Shown: positions 9,168 to 18,865, numbered from the stretch's first letter. The stretch: DNA of 64,000 nucleotides from Saccharopolyspora aridisoli (GCF_004348445.1 NZ_SMKV01000027.1:1-64000); one strand, 5' to 3'. The notes: generated from the sequence alone by a model not told the origin. Translations and numbers: made by a program.

Positions 9168-10727
9168 GTGTTGCGGACGCTGAACGCGGCGACTGCCCGC
9201 CGCTGGGCGGACCTGGCCATGTCGGCGCTGTCGGCCGAGCGCGAGGCGATCGACCGGATCAACGTCTACCCGGTCGCCGACGGCGACACCGGGACGAACC
9301 TGCTGCAGACCATGCGCGCGGCGGTGCGCACCCTCGACGAGGCGGCCCCGGACACGCTCGGCGGCGTGTTCGCCGCGCTGGCCAAAGGTGCCCTCGGCGG
9401 TGCCTGCGGGAACTCAGGGCTGCTGTTGTCGCAGGCCATCAGGGGTGTGGCCGAGCAGCTGCGGGACGCCGAGACCGCGGACGGCGTGGCGTGGCGGGAG
9501 GCACTGCGGCGAGCCGATGAGCTGGCCCGGCAGGCCGTCGCCGAGCCGCAGGAGGGAACCGTGCTGTCGGTGCTGCGCGCGGCAGCCCGCGGCGCGCGGA
9601 GCACCGAAGACCTGGCCGAGGTGGTGCGCTCCTCGACGCGCGCGGCGATCGACGCGCTGGCCGCGACACCTGCGCAGCTGCCGGTGCTGTCGGAGGCGGG
9701 CGTCGTCGACGCGGGTGGACGAGGTCTGGTGGTCCTGCTCGACGCGCTGCACGCGGTGGTCGTCGACGGCGAGTGGCTGGCCCCGAACTCGCCGGTGCCT
9801 GCGGAGTCGGATCTGCTGGAGCACGAGTCGAGCTTCGACTACGAGGTCATGTACCTGCTGGCCGACACCGACGCGGAGCGGGCCGAGTCGCTGCGCGGGC
9901 GGCTCGGAGGGCTGGGCGACTGCGTGTCGGTCGTCGGTGACGGGGTCGACGCCTGGGCGGTCCACGTGCACTGCGACGACATCGGAGGAGCGATCGAGGC
10001 GGGCGTGGAAACCGGCCGGGTGCACCGGATCAAGGTGACCCGCTTCGCCGATCAGCAGGCCGCCTACGCCCGCGACGTGGCGGTGCTGGCGTGCGTGCCG
10101 GGGGACGTGCTCGGCGAGGTCTTCGCCGCCGAGGGAGCCGATGTGCTGGTCACCGGCTCGATCCCGGTCCCGGCGGAGTTGCGGGAGGCGATCGTCGGCA
10201 CCGGTGCGGGTCACGTGGTCGTGCTGCCCAACGACCTGGACACTGCCCTGGTCGTGGAGCGGGCGGTGGCCGGTCGGTCCGGCGAGGGGCCCGAGGTCGT
10301 GGTGGTGCCGACCGCTTCGCCGGTGCAGGGGCTGGCCGCGCTGGCCGTGCACGATCCGCATCGGCGCCGCGCCGACGACCAGGTCGCGATGGCCGAGGCC
10401 GCTGCGGCGACCCGCCGGGGTGAGCTCTACGTCGCCGACGCCGAAGCGCTGACCTGGGTCGGTCGGTGCCGTCCCGGCGACATCCTCGGTCTGATCGACG
10501 GGGAGGTCGTGCTCATCGGCGAAGACCTGACCACCACCGCGCTGGAGCTGCTGACCAGGATGCTCACCGCCGGTGGCGAGCTGTTCACCGCGCTCATCGG
10601 CGACAACACGCCGCCCGAGCTGCCCGGGGAGCTGTCGGCTCACCTGCGTCGCGCCCATCCCGAGGTGGAGATGGCCCGCTATCCGGCGGGCGCCTTGGAC
10701 TCACTGCTGCTGATCGGCATCGAGTAG
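9168..10727 (+). CDS. DAK2-domain fatty-acid-kinase-like protein (FakA/YloV family)
   Basis: A 519-residue protein with an N-terminal DAK2 (DhaL-like) domain, marked by VYPVADGDTGTNLLQTM (Mg/ATP-binding aspartates) and GACGNSGLLLSQ, a middle region, and a C-terminal DegV-like half. The arrangement is that of FakA, the ATP-binding subunit that phosphorylates fatty acids held by a FakB partner; no FakB gene is nearby. The GTG at 9168 follows GGGAGG at 9156-9161 with 6-base spacing. The gene lies upstream of recG, as in mycobacteria and Bacillus. Confidence 0.85.
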   Translation: MLRTLNAATARRWADLAMSALSAEREAIDRINVYPVADGDTGTNLLQTMRAAVRTLDEAAPDTLGGVFAALAKGALGGACGNSGLLLSQAIRGVAEQLRDAETADGVAWREALRRADELARQAVAEPQEGTVLSVLRAAARGARSTEDLAEVVRSSTRAAIDALAATPAQLPVLSEAGVVDAGGRGLVVLLDALHAVVVDGEWLAPNSPVPAESDLLEHESSFDYEVMYLLADTDAERAESLRGRLGGLGDCVSVVGDGVDAWAVHVHCDDIGGAIEAGVETGRVHRIKVTRFADQQAAYARDVAVLACVPGDVLGEVFAAEGADVLVTGSIPVPAELREAIVGTGAGHVVVLPNDLDTALVVERAVAGRSGEGPEVVVVPTASPVQGLAALAVHDPHRRRADDQVAMAEAAAATRRGELYVADAEALTWVGRCRPGDILGLIDGEVVLIGEDLTTTALELLTRMLTAGGELFTALIGDNTPPELPGELSAHLRRAHPEVEMARYPAGALDSLLLIGIE

Positions 10728-10802
10728 TTCCGTCCCGGGAGCGGGGAACTTCCCGTTTCTCCGAGCTCGTCGCACCCGGTTCCGGGATGAATCTGATGGT
10801 GC

Positions 10803-10817
10803 TAGTGTCATTGTCAC
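10803..10817 (+). promoter_or_regulatory. -10 box and palindrome GTGNCANTGNCAC before the YtrA-type regulator
   Basis: TAGTGT at 10803-10808 resembles an actinobacterial -10 box and sits 10 bases before the ATG at 10819, which has no ribosome binding site. The message is therefore probably leaderless. Overlapping it, 10805-10817 forms the palindrome GTGTCATTGTCAC (three variable positions). It fits an autoregulatory operator for the GntR protein encoded directly downstream. Confidence 0.5.
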
Positions 10818-10818
10818 C

Positions 10819-11166
10819 ATGTTGCTCAGGTTGGACATCGAGGACGGGCAGCCGCTGCACGAGCAGGCCGCCGATGCGATCCGGCGCGCCATCGCCGACG
10901 GGGAGGCCGATCCGGGTGACCGGCTCCCACCCGCCCGCGACCTGGCCGACGCGATGAGCATCAACGCCAACACCGTGCTGCGAGCGCTGCGCGAACTGCG
11001 CGCCGAGGGACTGCTGGAGTTCCGCCGCGGGCGAGGGGTCACCGTGCTGAGGCGTCCCGACCCGGAGTCGGGGCTGCGCGCTCAGCTGCGCGACCTGGTG
11101 GCCGAGGTGCGGCGCCGGGGCTTCACCACCGCCGACCTGACGCGGTGGATCGAGGAGGAATCGTGA
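10819..11166 (+). CDS. YtrA-subfamily GntR transcriptional regulator
   Basis: A 115-residue regulator with a GntR winged helix (about residues 10-80, with PGDRLPPARDLADAMSINANTVLRALREL) and only a short C-terminal helical tail. That size marks the YtrA subfamily, which usually controls membrane-protein or ABC-transporter operons. The start appears leaderless. Its stop overlaps the start of the next membrane protein by 4 bases (GTGA), so the two are co-translated and the downstream DUF1648 proteins are its likely targets. Confidence 0.9.
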   Translation: MLLRLDIEDGQPLHEQAADAIRRAIADGEADPGDRLPPARDLADAMSINANTVLRALRELRAEGLLEFRRGRGVTVLRRPDPESGLRAQLRDLVAEVRRRGFTTADLTRWIEEES

Positions 11167-12119
11167 ACCGCCGCAAGGCATTCCTGGTCCTGTCGATCGC
11201 GTGGACGATGCTGGTGACCGTCGCGCTGGTCTCACCGGTGGTCGTGTTGCGCGAGCGGCTCCCGGACCCGATCGCCACCCACTTCAGCGGCGCAGGCCAT
11301 CCCGACGGGTCCACGTCCCTGGCGATGTTCCCGCTGGTCGTGCTGCCGGGGTGGTTGCTGCTCGCGGTGTTCGGGGTGGTCGTGGGAACGGTGGGCGAAC
11401 GCCGGGCGCACCGGGCCGGTTCCGCGGCGTTGCTGGGCGCTGTCGCCGCCTTCTTCGCGGGCATCACGGTCTCGACGCTGTGGGCGAACCTCGACCACAC
11501 CTCCTGGCAGGACGCGCGGTTGCCGGTGTGGCACGTGATCCTCGTGCTGGTGGGGGCGGCGGTGGCGGCCTTCGCCGGCTGGCTGGTCGGCAACCGAGGG
11601 CCCGACGAGCCCGGAGCCGAACCCGACGAGGCCGTTGACGCCGCCGGGCTCGACCTCGAACCGGGTCGCCGGACGGTGTGGATCTCCTCGGCGTCCAGCC
11701 GAGTCCTCGGCATCGTCGGAGCCGCCGGGGTGCTGGTGGGCGTGGCAGCGGTCGTCCTGAGCGGCTGGCAGGTCGCGCTGCCCGCGCTGCTCGTGGGAAT
11801 CGTCGTGTCAGCGCTGTCGACGGTGCGGATCCGCGTCGACGAGCGGGGCGTGCGCGCCGCGTTCGGCCCGCAGCGCTTCCCGGAGCGCCGGATCCGGCTG
11901 GAGCAGATCAGCAGCGCCCAGGTCGCCCGCCACCGCGCCATGGAGGTCGGTGGCTGGGGTTACCGGGTTCTTCCCGCCACCACCGCGATCATGCTGCGCG
12001 GCGGCGAATGCCTGGTGCTGCGCCTGAACTCCGGACGCGACTTCGTCATCAGCGTGGACAAGCCCGACCGCGGGGCGGATCTGGTCAACGCGCTGCTCGC
12101 GGAGCGCTCGGCGATGTGA
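11163..12119 (+). CDS. DUF1648 membrane protein with C-terminal PH-like domain
   Basis: A 318-residue membrane protein. The first 60 residues hold a DUF1648 segment (LPDPIATHFSGAGHPDG) after the first helix. Further helices lie near residues 50-75, 85-105, 125-145 and two around 180-220. The C-terminal 95 residues are soluble and resemble a bacterial PH-like domain (RIRVDERGVRAAFGP, EQISSAQVARH). The GTG at 11163 overlaps the regulator's stop and follows GAGGAGG. DUF1648 proteins such as SdpI act in immunity or signalling with a cognate regulator. That role here is only an analogy. Confidence 0.75.
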   Translation: MNRRKAFLVLSIAWTMLVTVALVSPVVVLRERLPDPIATHFSGAGHPDGSTSLAMFPLVVLPGWLLLAVFGVVVGTVGERRAHRAGSAALLGAVAAFFAGITVSTLWANLDHTSWQDARLPVWHVILVLVGAAVAAFAGWLVGNRGPDEPGAEPDEAVDAAGLDLEPGRRTVWISSASSRVLGIVGAAGVLVGVAAVVLSGWQVALPALLVGIVVSALSTVRIRVDERGVRAAFGPQRFPERRIRLEQISSAQVARHRAMEVGGWGYRVLPATTAIMLRGGECLVLRLNSGRDFVISVDKPDRGADLVNALLAERSAM

Positions 12120-12228
12120 GCACAGGAACCTCACTGGCACGTCCGCGCGTCGTCCCGGGTGGTTTGCGGTGATCACCGGCGGTGCCGCTAATCTCGAACC
12201 GAGTCATCGAGTGATGCGGGAGACAGCA

Positions 12229-12687
12229 GTGCGAATCCGGAGCCGGTACGTGTGGTTGATCGCCGGCTGGACGCTGTCCGTGGCCGTGCTGATGATCGCC
12301 GTGCCGCTGCTGGTGGGCGCGAGGCTGCCCGAACCCATCGCCGTGGAGTGGACCTCCACCGGATCACCCGAGAGTTCGAGCTCGCTGCGCGATTTCCTGG
12401 TCGGCAAGCTGGTGTGGTGGCTGGTGGTCGCCGCGGTGTGGAGCGCGTTGGTGCTGCGCGGGGTGTTGCGCGAGCGCGCCACCGCGCTGGCCGCGGCCGT
12501 GATGGCGGTGTTCGGCTGGGTGATGCTGGGGACCGTCGTGCTGACCACGATCGCCAACCTGGACGCGCCGGACTTCCGCGACGCCACCGAACTGTCCGGC
12601 GAGGGCTGGCTGGTGCTCGGCGCGCTTCCCGTGGCGTGGGCCGGCTGGCGGGTCGGCGGCCGGGAAACCGTCGGTGCCGCCGAGTAG
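12229..12687 (+). CDS. DUF1648 small membrane protein
   Basis: A 152-residue membrane protein with about four helices and the DUF1648 signature LPEPIAVEWTSTGSPESS after helix 1. It looks like a short relative of the preceding protein, so the pair may come from duplication. The GTG at 12229 follows GGGAG at 12218-12222; the in-frame ATG at 12214 is less well placed. It lies 110 bases after the first DUF1648 gene and 39 bases before recG, so the regulator's operon may read into recG. Confidence 0.75.
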   Translation: MRIRSRYVWLIAGWTLSVAVLMIAVPLLVGARLPEPIAVEWTSTGSPESSSSLRDFLVGKLVWWLVVAAVWSALVLRGVLRERATALAAAVMAVFGWVMLGTVVLTTIANLDAPDFRDATELSGEGWLVLGALPVAWAGWRVGGRETVGAAE

Positions 12688-12726
12688 CTCGCGGTGCCAA
12701 CTGAGTACGCAGGCGGAGGACTTGCA

Positions 12727-14985
12727 GTGACCACATTGGACGCGAAGCTCGACCGGTTGTTGGGTGCCAAGACCGGCAAGGCGCTCGAGTCTGCGCTCGG
12801 CCTGGTCACCGTCGGCGATCTGCTGCGGCACTACCCCCGCCGCTACGCCGAGCGCGGTGAGCTGACCGCGATCGCCGGTCTGGAGCTCGGCGAGCACGCG
12901 ACCGTTCTGGCCAAGGTCGAGCGGGTCACCAAGCGCACCATGAAGTCCCGCCGCGGCACGATCGTCGAGGCCCGCATCACCGACGGGCACCGGTCTCTGT
13001 CGTGCACGTTCTTCAACCAGGCGTGGCGAGAGCGGGAGCTGATCCCCGGCAAGCGCGGCATGTTCGCGGGCAAGGTCACCGCGTTCCGCGAGCAGCTCCA
13101 GCTCGCGCACCCCGAATACCAGCTCTTCGACCCGGAGGCCACCGACGTCGGCGCCGTCGCCGAGGAGTTCGCGAGCGCGCTGCTGCCGGTCTACCCGTCG
13201 GCGCAGGGGCTGCCGTCGTGGTCGATCGCGCGCTGCGTGAAGCAGGTGCTGGACGTGTGGGACGGGACCGACGACCCGCTGCCGACCGAGCTGCGCGAGC
13301 GCCTGGGCATGTCGGTGCTGGAGGACGCGCTGCGCAAGATCCACCTGCCGCAGAACTTCGGCGAGGTCGCGGCAGCGCAGGAACGGCTCAAGTGGGACGA
13401 GGCGCTGGCCGTGCAGCTCACGCTGGCGCAGCGGCGCAGCAACGCGAAATCGCACCCGGCGCCGGTCTGCGAGCGCCGCGACGACGGGGTGCGGGTGGCC
13501 TTCGACGAGCGGATGCCGTTCGAGCTGACCAGGGGTCAGCGAGAGATCGGCGAGCAGATCGCCACCGACCTCGGCACCGAGCACCCGATGAACCGCCTGG
13601 TCCAGGGCGAGGTGGGCAGCGGCAAGACGGTGGTCGCGCTGCGCGCGATGCTGCAGGTGGTCGACGCCGGGCGGCAGGCGGCGATGCTCGCGCCCACCGA
13701 GGTGCTGGCCGCGCAGCACGCGCGTTCGCTGCGGGAACTGCTCGGCGACCTGGCCATGGCCGGGGAGCTGGGCGGGGCGGAGAACGCGACGCGGGTGACG
13801 CTGCTGACCGGTTCGCTCAACACCGCGCAGCGGCGCGGAGCGCTGCTGGAGGCGGCCTCCGGTGAGGCGGGGATCGTCGTCGGCACGCACGCGTTGATCC
13901 AGGACGAGGTGTCCTTCGCCGATCTCGGGTTGGTCGTGGTCGATGAGCAGCACCGCTTCGGCGTTGAGCAGCGCGATGCCCTGCGCGCCCGTGCGGGTGA
14001 GGAGACCGCGCCGCACGTGCTGGTGATGACGGCGACGCCGATCCCGCGCACGGTGGCGATGACGGTCTACGGAGATCTGGAGACCTCGGCGCTGCGCGAA
14101 CTACCGCAGGGCCGTTCCCCGATCAGCACCAGCGTGGTGCCGGTGGCGGAGAAGCCCGCTTGGCTGGACCGGGCGTGGGCGCGGGTCCACGAGGAGGTCG
14201 CCGCCGGGCACCAGGTGTACGTGGTGTGCCCGCGCATCGGTGACGACGAGGAGACCTCGGGCAAGGGCAAGGGCAAGGGCAAGGGCAAGAAGTCCAAGAG
14301 GTCCGAGGAGCCCACTGTGGACGACGGCGACGGCGAGGAGCCGCCGCCGGACGACGGTGGTGAGCAGCGGCGTCCGCCGGTCGCGGTGATCGACGTGGCC
14401 GAGCAGTTGGCGGCCGGGCCGCTGTCCGGTCTGCGGCTGGGGATCTTGCACGGCAGGCTGGCCGCCGACGACAAGGACGCGGTGATGCGCGCCTTCGCCG
14501 CGGGCGAGCTGGACGTGCTGGTGGCGACCACGGTGATCGAGGTGGGCGTCAACGTTCCCAACGCGACCGTCATGGTGATCATGGACGCGGACCGGTTCGG
14601 CGTGTCGCAGCTGCACCAGCTGCGCGGCCGGGTCGGCCGGGGCAGCGCACCGGGGTTGTGCCTGCTGGTCACCGAGGCCATGGGCGGCACCACGACGCGT
14701 GAGCGGCTGGACGCGGTCGCCTCCACCACCGACGGTTTCGAGCTGGCGCGGCTGGACCTGGAGCTGCGCAGGGAGGGCGACGTCCTGGGTGCGGCGCAGT
14801 CGGGCCGCAAGTCCGGGTTGAAGATGCTCTCGTTGTTGCGCGACGAGGACGTGATCGCTCAGGCGCGCGAGGAGGCGGACCGCTTCGTCGCCGCCGATCC
14901 CGCTCTGCGGGAGCACCCGGGGTTGGCGCGGATGGTGGCCGAGGTCGTCGATGAAGAGCGCGCGGAGTACCTCGAGAAGTCGTGA
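12727..14985 (+). CDS. recG: ATP-dependent DNA helicase RecG
   Basis: A 752-residue superfamily 2 helicase that remodels stalled forks and branched DNA. It has the wedge/OB domain in the first 200 residues, Walker A GEVGSGKT at about 295, DEQH at about 405, and the C-terminal GRVGRG motif. The GTG at 12727 follows GGAGGA at 12715-12720. Unusually, about 40 charged low-complexity residues, beginning with a Gly-Lys repeat at residue 512, interrupt the second helicase domain between VYVVCPRIGDD and the LGILHGRL strand. The reading frame remains intact. Confidence 0.95.
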   Translation: MTTLDAKLDRLLGAKTGKALESALGLVTVGDLLRHYPRRYAERGELTAIAGLELGEHATVLAKVERVTKRTMKSRRGTIVEARITDGHRSLSCTFFNQAWRERELIPGKRGMFAGKVTAFREQLQLAHPEYQLFDPEATDVGAVAEEFASALLPVYPSAQGLPSWSIARCVKQVLDVWDGTDDPLPTELRERLGMSVLEDALRKIHLPQNFGEVAAAQERLKWDEALAVQLTLAQRRSNAKSHPAPVCERRDDGVRVAFDERMPFELTRGQREIGEQIATDLGTEHPMNRLVQGEVGSGKTVVALRAMLQVVDAGRQAAMLAPTEVLAAQHARSLRELLGDLAMAGELGGAENATRVTLLTGSLNTAQRRGALLEAASGEAGIVVGTHALIQDEVSFADLGLVVVDEQHRFGVEQRDALRARAGEETAPHVLVMTATPIPRTVAMTVYGDLETSALRELPQGRSPISTSVVPVAEKPAWLDRAWARVHEEVAAGHQVYVVCPRIGDDEETSGKGKGKGKGKKSKRSEEPTVDDGDGEEPPPDDGGEQRRPPVAVIDVAEQLAAGPLSGLRLGILHGRLAADDKDAVMRAFAAGELDVLVATTVIEVGVNVPNATVMVIMDADRFGVSQLHQLRGRVGRGSAPGLCLLVTEAMGGTTTRERLDAVASTTDGFELARLDLELRREGDVLGAAQSGRKSGLKMLSLLRDEDVIAQAREEADRFVAADPALREHPGLARMVAEVVDEERAEYLEKS
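14260..14289 (+). repeat. (GGCAAG)5 hexanucleotide repeat inside recG
   Basis: Five perfect in-frame copies of GGCAAG encode alternating Gly-Lys in a surface loop of RecG's second helicase domain. Copy number change by slippage would keep the frame and only lengthen or shorten the loop. Confidence 0.9.
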
Positions 14986-15328
14986 TCGTCTTCCGGGTGG
15001 GGTGTGGATTTCCCGGATGTTGGGCACATCTGGTCTGAACCGACCGGACAAGAGCGACGATCGGCACGGGCGGTCCGGGCCCGAACCACCCACTGCCGTC
15101 GCCCAGATGGCCGTGAGGTGACCTCCAGCCTTCGAATAGACGATCGAAAGTTCCGCGACAGGAAAGAAGTCATGATTTTCTTTCCGCTACAGCTTGTGCG
15201 CGGCAAGCGTTTGGGCTGGTCATGAGGGGTGCCGAGGTCTTCGTCACCTGACAGGTTCTCCCGCTGGGGGGAATTTTCGCGGTAGTGTCACTCACACCGA
15301 CCGACACCTGTTATCCGAGGGAGCCGGC
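14986..15328 (+). promoter_or_regulatory. 343-base spacer with the pyc promoter region
   Basis: No gene is supported here. A TAGTGT box at 15283-15288 could be a -10 element about 40 bases upstream of the pyc ATG; no matching -35 is evident. GAGGGAG just before 15329 is the ribosome binding site. I see no riboswitch-like structure. Confidence 0.4.
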
Positions 15329-18300
15329 ATGTTCCGCAAGGTGCTCGTCGCCAACCGCGGCGAGATCGCGATTCGCGCTTTTCGCGCCTCCTACGAGCTG
15401 GGAGCGGGGACCGTCGCGGTCTTCCCGCACGAAGACCGCAACTCGCTGCACCGCCTGAAAGCCGATGAGTCGTACGAGATCGGCGAACCCGGCCACCCGG
15501 TCCGGGCCTACCTGTCCGTCGACGAGATCATCAAGGCCGCGCGCCAGGCGGGGGCCGACGCGGTCTACCCCGGCTACGGCTTCCTCTCGGAGAATCCCGA
15601 GCTGGCCAGGGCGTGCCACGAAGCAGGCATCACGTTCGTGGGCCCGCGCCAGCAGATCCTGGAGATGACCGGCAACAAGGCCACCGCCGTGGCCGCCGCG
15701 CGCGAGGCAGGCGTTCCGGTGCTGGACTCCTCGGCGCCGTCCCGGGACATCGACGAACTGATGGCCGCCTCCGAGCAGATGACCTTCCCGGTCTTCGTCA
15801 AGGCCGTCGCCGGTGGTGGCGGACGCGGCATGCGCCGCGTCGACGACCCCTCCGGGCTGCGCGAGGCGCTCGAAGCCGCCATGCGCGAAGCCGAGTCCGC
15901 CTTCGGCGACCCGACGGTGTTCCTGGAGCAGGCCGTGGTCAACCCGCGGCACATCGAGGTCCAGATCCTCGCCGACAGCCATGGCAACGTCGTGCACCTC
16001 TTCGAGCGCGACTGCTCGGTGCAGCGGCGACACCAGAAGGTCATCGAGATCGCCCCGGCCCCGAACCTCGACCCACAGCTGCGGGAGCGGATCTGCGCTG
16101 ACGCGGTCGCCTTCGCCCGCAAGATCGGCTACGTCAACGCCGGAACCGTCGAATTCCTCGTCGACGAGCGCGGCAACCACGTCTTCATCGAGATGAACCC
16201 GCGCATCCAGGTCGAGCACACGGTCACCGAAGAGGTCACCGACGCCGACCTGGTCCAGTCGCAGCTGCGCATCGCCGGTGGCGAGTCGCTGGAGGACCTG
16301 GGCATGACCCAGGACAAGATCCAGCTGCGCGGCGCCGCCCTGCAGTGCCGCATCACCACCGAGGACCCGGCCAACGGGTTCCGCCCCGACACCGGCATGA
16401 TCAGCGCCTACCGATCGCCGGGCGGCGCGGGCATCCGCCTCGACGGCGGCACCGCCTTCGCCGGTACCAGCATCAGCGCGCACTTCGACTCGATGCTGGT
16501 CAAGCTGTCCTGCCGGGGACGCGACTTCCAGACCGCGGTCGGCCGCGCCCGCCGCGCCCTCGCCGAGTTCCGGATCCGCGGTGTCTCCACGAACATCCCG
16601 TTCCTGCAGGCGGTGCTCGACGACGACGACTTCGCCGAAGGCCGCGTCACGACCTCGTTCATCGACGAGCGCCCGCAGCTGCTCACCGCCCGGCACTCCG
16701 CAGACCGCGGCACCCGGCTGCTCAACTACCTCGCCGACGTCACCGTCAACCGGCCCAACGGGGAGCGCCCGAGCGCGGCCGACCCGAGCTTCAAGCTCCC
16801 CGAGGTCGACCTGACGGCCACACCGCTGCCCGGCTCGAAGCAGAAGCTCACCGAGCTCGGCCCGGAGGGCTTCGCGCGCTGGATGCGCGAGGCCAACAAC
16901 GTCGGCGTCACCGACACCACGTTCCGCGACGCCCACCAGTCGCTGCTGGCCACCCGGGTGCGCAGCAAGGACCTGCTGGCCGTCGCGCCGCACGTGGCGC
17001 GGATGACGCCGGACCTGCTGTCGGTGGAGTGCTGGGGCGGCGCCACCTACGACGTCGCGCTGCGGTTCCTCGCCGAGGACCCGTGGGAGCGGCTGGCCAA
17101 GCTCCGCGAGGCCATCCCCAACATCTGCCTGCAGATGCTGCTGCGCGGCCGCAACACCGTCGGCTACACGCCGTACCCGACGGAGGTGACCGAGCACTTC
17201 GTGCAGGAGGCCACCGACACCGGCATCGACATCTTCCGGATCTTCGACGCGCTCAACGACGTCGAGCAGATGCGCCCGGCCATCGAAGCCGTGCGCAACA
17301 CCGGGAAGTCCGTCGCCGAGGTCGCGCTGTGCTACACCGCTGATCTGTCCAATCCGGACGAGAAGCTGTACACACTGGACTACTACCTGCGGCTCGCCGA
17401 GCAGATCGTCGAGGCGGGCGCGCACGTGCTGGCCATCAAGGACATGGCGGGACTGCTGCGCGCACCGGCGGCGACGACGCTGGTCTCCGCGCTGCGCAAG
17501 GAGTTCGGCCTTCCGGTTCACCTGCACACCCACGACACCGCGGGTGGTCAGCTGGCGACCTACATGGCCGCCATCCAGTCCGGTGTGGACGCCGTGGACG
17601 CGGCGACCGCGTCGATGGCCGGTACCACTTCGCAGCCCGCGCTGTCGTCGCTGGTCGCCGCGACCGACTACACCGAACGCACCACCGGCCTGGACCTGCA
17701 GGCCGTGTGCGACCTGGAGCCCTACTGGGAGTCGGTCCGCAAGATCTACCAGCCCTTCGAGGCGGGCCTGGCCTCGCCGACCGGCCGCGTCTACTCCCAC
17801 GAGATCCCCGGCGGTCAGCTGTCCAACCTGCGCACCCAGGCGGTCGCGCTCGGTCTCGGCGACAAGTTCGAGGAGATCGAGGCCATGTACGCCGCGGCCG
17901 ACCGGATCCTCGGCCGGCTGGTCAAGGTCACCCCGTCCTCCAAGGTCGTCGGTGACCTCGCCCTGCACCTGGTGGGTGCGGGCGTCGACCCGGCCGACTT
18001 CGAGGCCGAGCCGCGCAAGTTCGACATCCCCGAGTCGGTGATCGGCTTCCTGCAGGGCGAACTGGGCGACCCGCCGGCCGGCTGGCCGGAGCCGTTCCGC
18101 ACCCGCGCGCTGGAAGGCCGCACCACCACCCGCAAGATCGCCGAACTGTCCACCGAAGATCGCAACGGGCTTGTCGAGGACCGGCGCAACACGCTCAACC
18201 GGTTGATGTTCGCCAAGCCCACCAAGGAGTTCCAGGACCACCGCGACGCCTACGGCGACACCTCGCTGTTGCGCAGCAAGGACTTCTTCTACGGCCTCAA

Positions 18301-18706
18301 ACCGGGGGAGGAGTACTCGGTGGACCTGGAACCCGGCGTGCGGCTGCTCATCGGGTTGGAGGCGATCAGCGAACCCGACGAGCGCGGCATGCGCACCGTG
18401 ATGGCGGTGCTCAACGGGCAGCTGCGACCCATCCAGGTGCGCGACCGCTCGGTGGCCAGCGACCTGCCGGTCGCGGAGAAGGCCGATCGCTCCAACCCGG
18501 GCCACGTCCCCGCGCCGTTCGCCGGCGTGGTCACCCTCGCGGTCGCCGAAGGTGACGCCGTCGAGTCGGGCCAAACGGTCGCGACGATCGAGGCGATGAA
18601 GATGGAGGCCGCCATCACCGCCCCGCAGAGCGGCCAGGTCAAGCGCCTCGCCATCGGCGCGGTGCAGCAGGTCGAGGGTGGAGACCTCATCATCGAACTC
18701 GGCTGA
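15329..18706 (+). CDS. pyc: pyruvate carboxylase
   Basis: A 1125-residue single-chain biotin enzyme that makes oxaloacetate from pyruvate, bicarbonate and ATP. Domains in order are biotin carboxylase (residues 1-460, with FVKAVAGGGGRGMR and ERDCSVQRRHQK), carboxyltransferase (about 530-810, FRDAHQSLLATRVR and LHTHDTAG), an allosteric linker, and the biotin carrier at the C-terminus with EAMKMEA, biotinylated lysine K1091. The ATG at 15329 has GAGGGAG upstream; an open frame before it has no similarity. In mycobacteria pyc is directly followed by rsmD. Here 11 kb of other genes separate them. Confidence 0.97.
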   Translation: MFRKVLVANRGEIAIRAFRASYELGAGTVAVFPHEDRNSLHRLKADESYEIGEPGHPVRAYLSVDEIIKAARQAGADAVYPGYGFLSENPELARACHEAGITFVGPRQQILEMTGNKATAVAAAREAGVPVLDSSAPSRDIDELMAASEQMTFPVFVKAVAGGGGRGMRRVDDPSGLREALEAAMREAESAFGDPTVFLEQAVVNPRHIEVQILADSHGNVVHLFERDCSVQRRHQKVIEIAPAPNLDPQLRERICADAVAFARKIGYVNAGTVEFLVDERGNHVFIEMNPRIQVEHTVTEEVTDADLVQSQLRIAGGESLEDLGMTQDKIQLRGAALQCRITTEDPANGFRPDTGMISAYRSPGGAGIRLDGGTAFAGTSISAHFDSMLVKLSCRGRDFQTAVGRARRALAEFRIRGVSTNIPFLQAVLDDDDFAEGRVTTSFIDERPQLLTARHSADRGTRLLNYLADVTVNRPNGERPSAADPSFKLPEVDLTATPLPGSKQKLTELGPEGFARWMREANNVGVTDTTFRDAHQSLLATRVRSKDLLAVAPHVARMTPDLLSVECWGGATYDVALRFLAEDPWERLAKLREAIPNICLQMLLRGRNTVGYTPYPTEVTEHFVQEATDTGIDIFRIFDALNDVEQMRPAIEAVRNTGKSVAEVALCYTADLSNPDEKLYTLDYYLRLAEQIVEAGAHVLAIKDMAGLLRAPAATTLVSALRKEFGLPVHLHTHDTAGGQLATYMAAIQSGVDAVDAATASMAGTTSQPALSSLVAATDYTERTTGLDLQAVCDLEPYWESVRKIYQPFEAGLASPTGRVYSHEIPGGQLSNLRTQAVALGLGDKFEEIEAMYAAADRILGRLVKVTPSSKVVGDLALHLVGAGVDPADFEAEPRKFDIPESVIGFLQGELGDPPAGWPEPFRTRALEGRTTTRKIAELSTEDRNGLVEDRRNTLNRLMFAKPTKEFQDHRDAYGDTSLLRSKDFFYGLKPGEEYSVDLEPGVRLLIGLEAISEPDERGMRTVMAVLNGQLRPIQVRDRSVASDLPVAEKADRSNPGHVPAPFAGVVTLAVAEGDAVESGQTVATIEAMKMEAAITAPQSGQVKRLAIGAVQQVEGGDLIIELG

Positions 18707-18729
18707 CCCAGCAACGCCTGACCCCTGGA

Positions 18730-18760
18730 ACGGGCCGCCCTTCTCCGGAGGGCGGCCCGT
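18730..18760 (+). terminator. pyc terminator
   Basis: An 11-bp perfect stem, ACGGGCCGCCC (18730-18740) and GGGCGGCCCGT (18750-18760), has a 9-base loop and a TCTTC tail. It begins 23 bases after the pyc stop. Confidence 0.9.
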
Positions 18761-18865
18761 TCTTCATCCGATGCGGTGAATACGTGGCCAACTGGCAACA
18801 GGAGCGCCGCGGGCGTCCGTGTTTCCGGTAGCCAGTGAGCCGCAACCGAAGACTTGGGGGTCGTC

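Noticed and set aside
15311-18574. A 1087-codon open frame antisense to pyruvate carboxylase
   Set aside because: It mirrors a highly conserved sense gene, its composition is Arg/Gly/Val/His-rich shadow coding, and it has no family similarity. High GC removes stop codons from the antisense frame.
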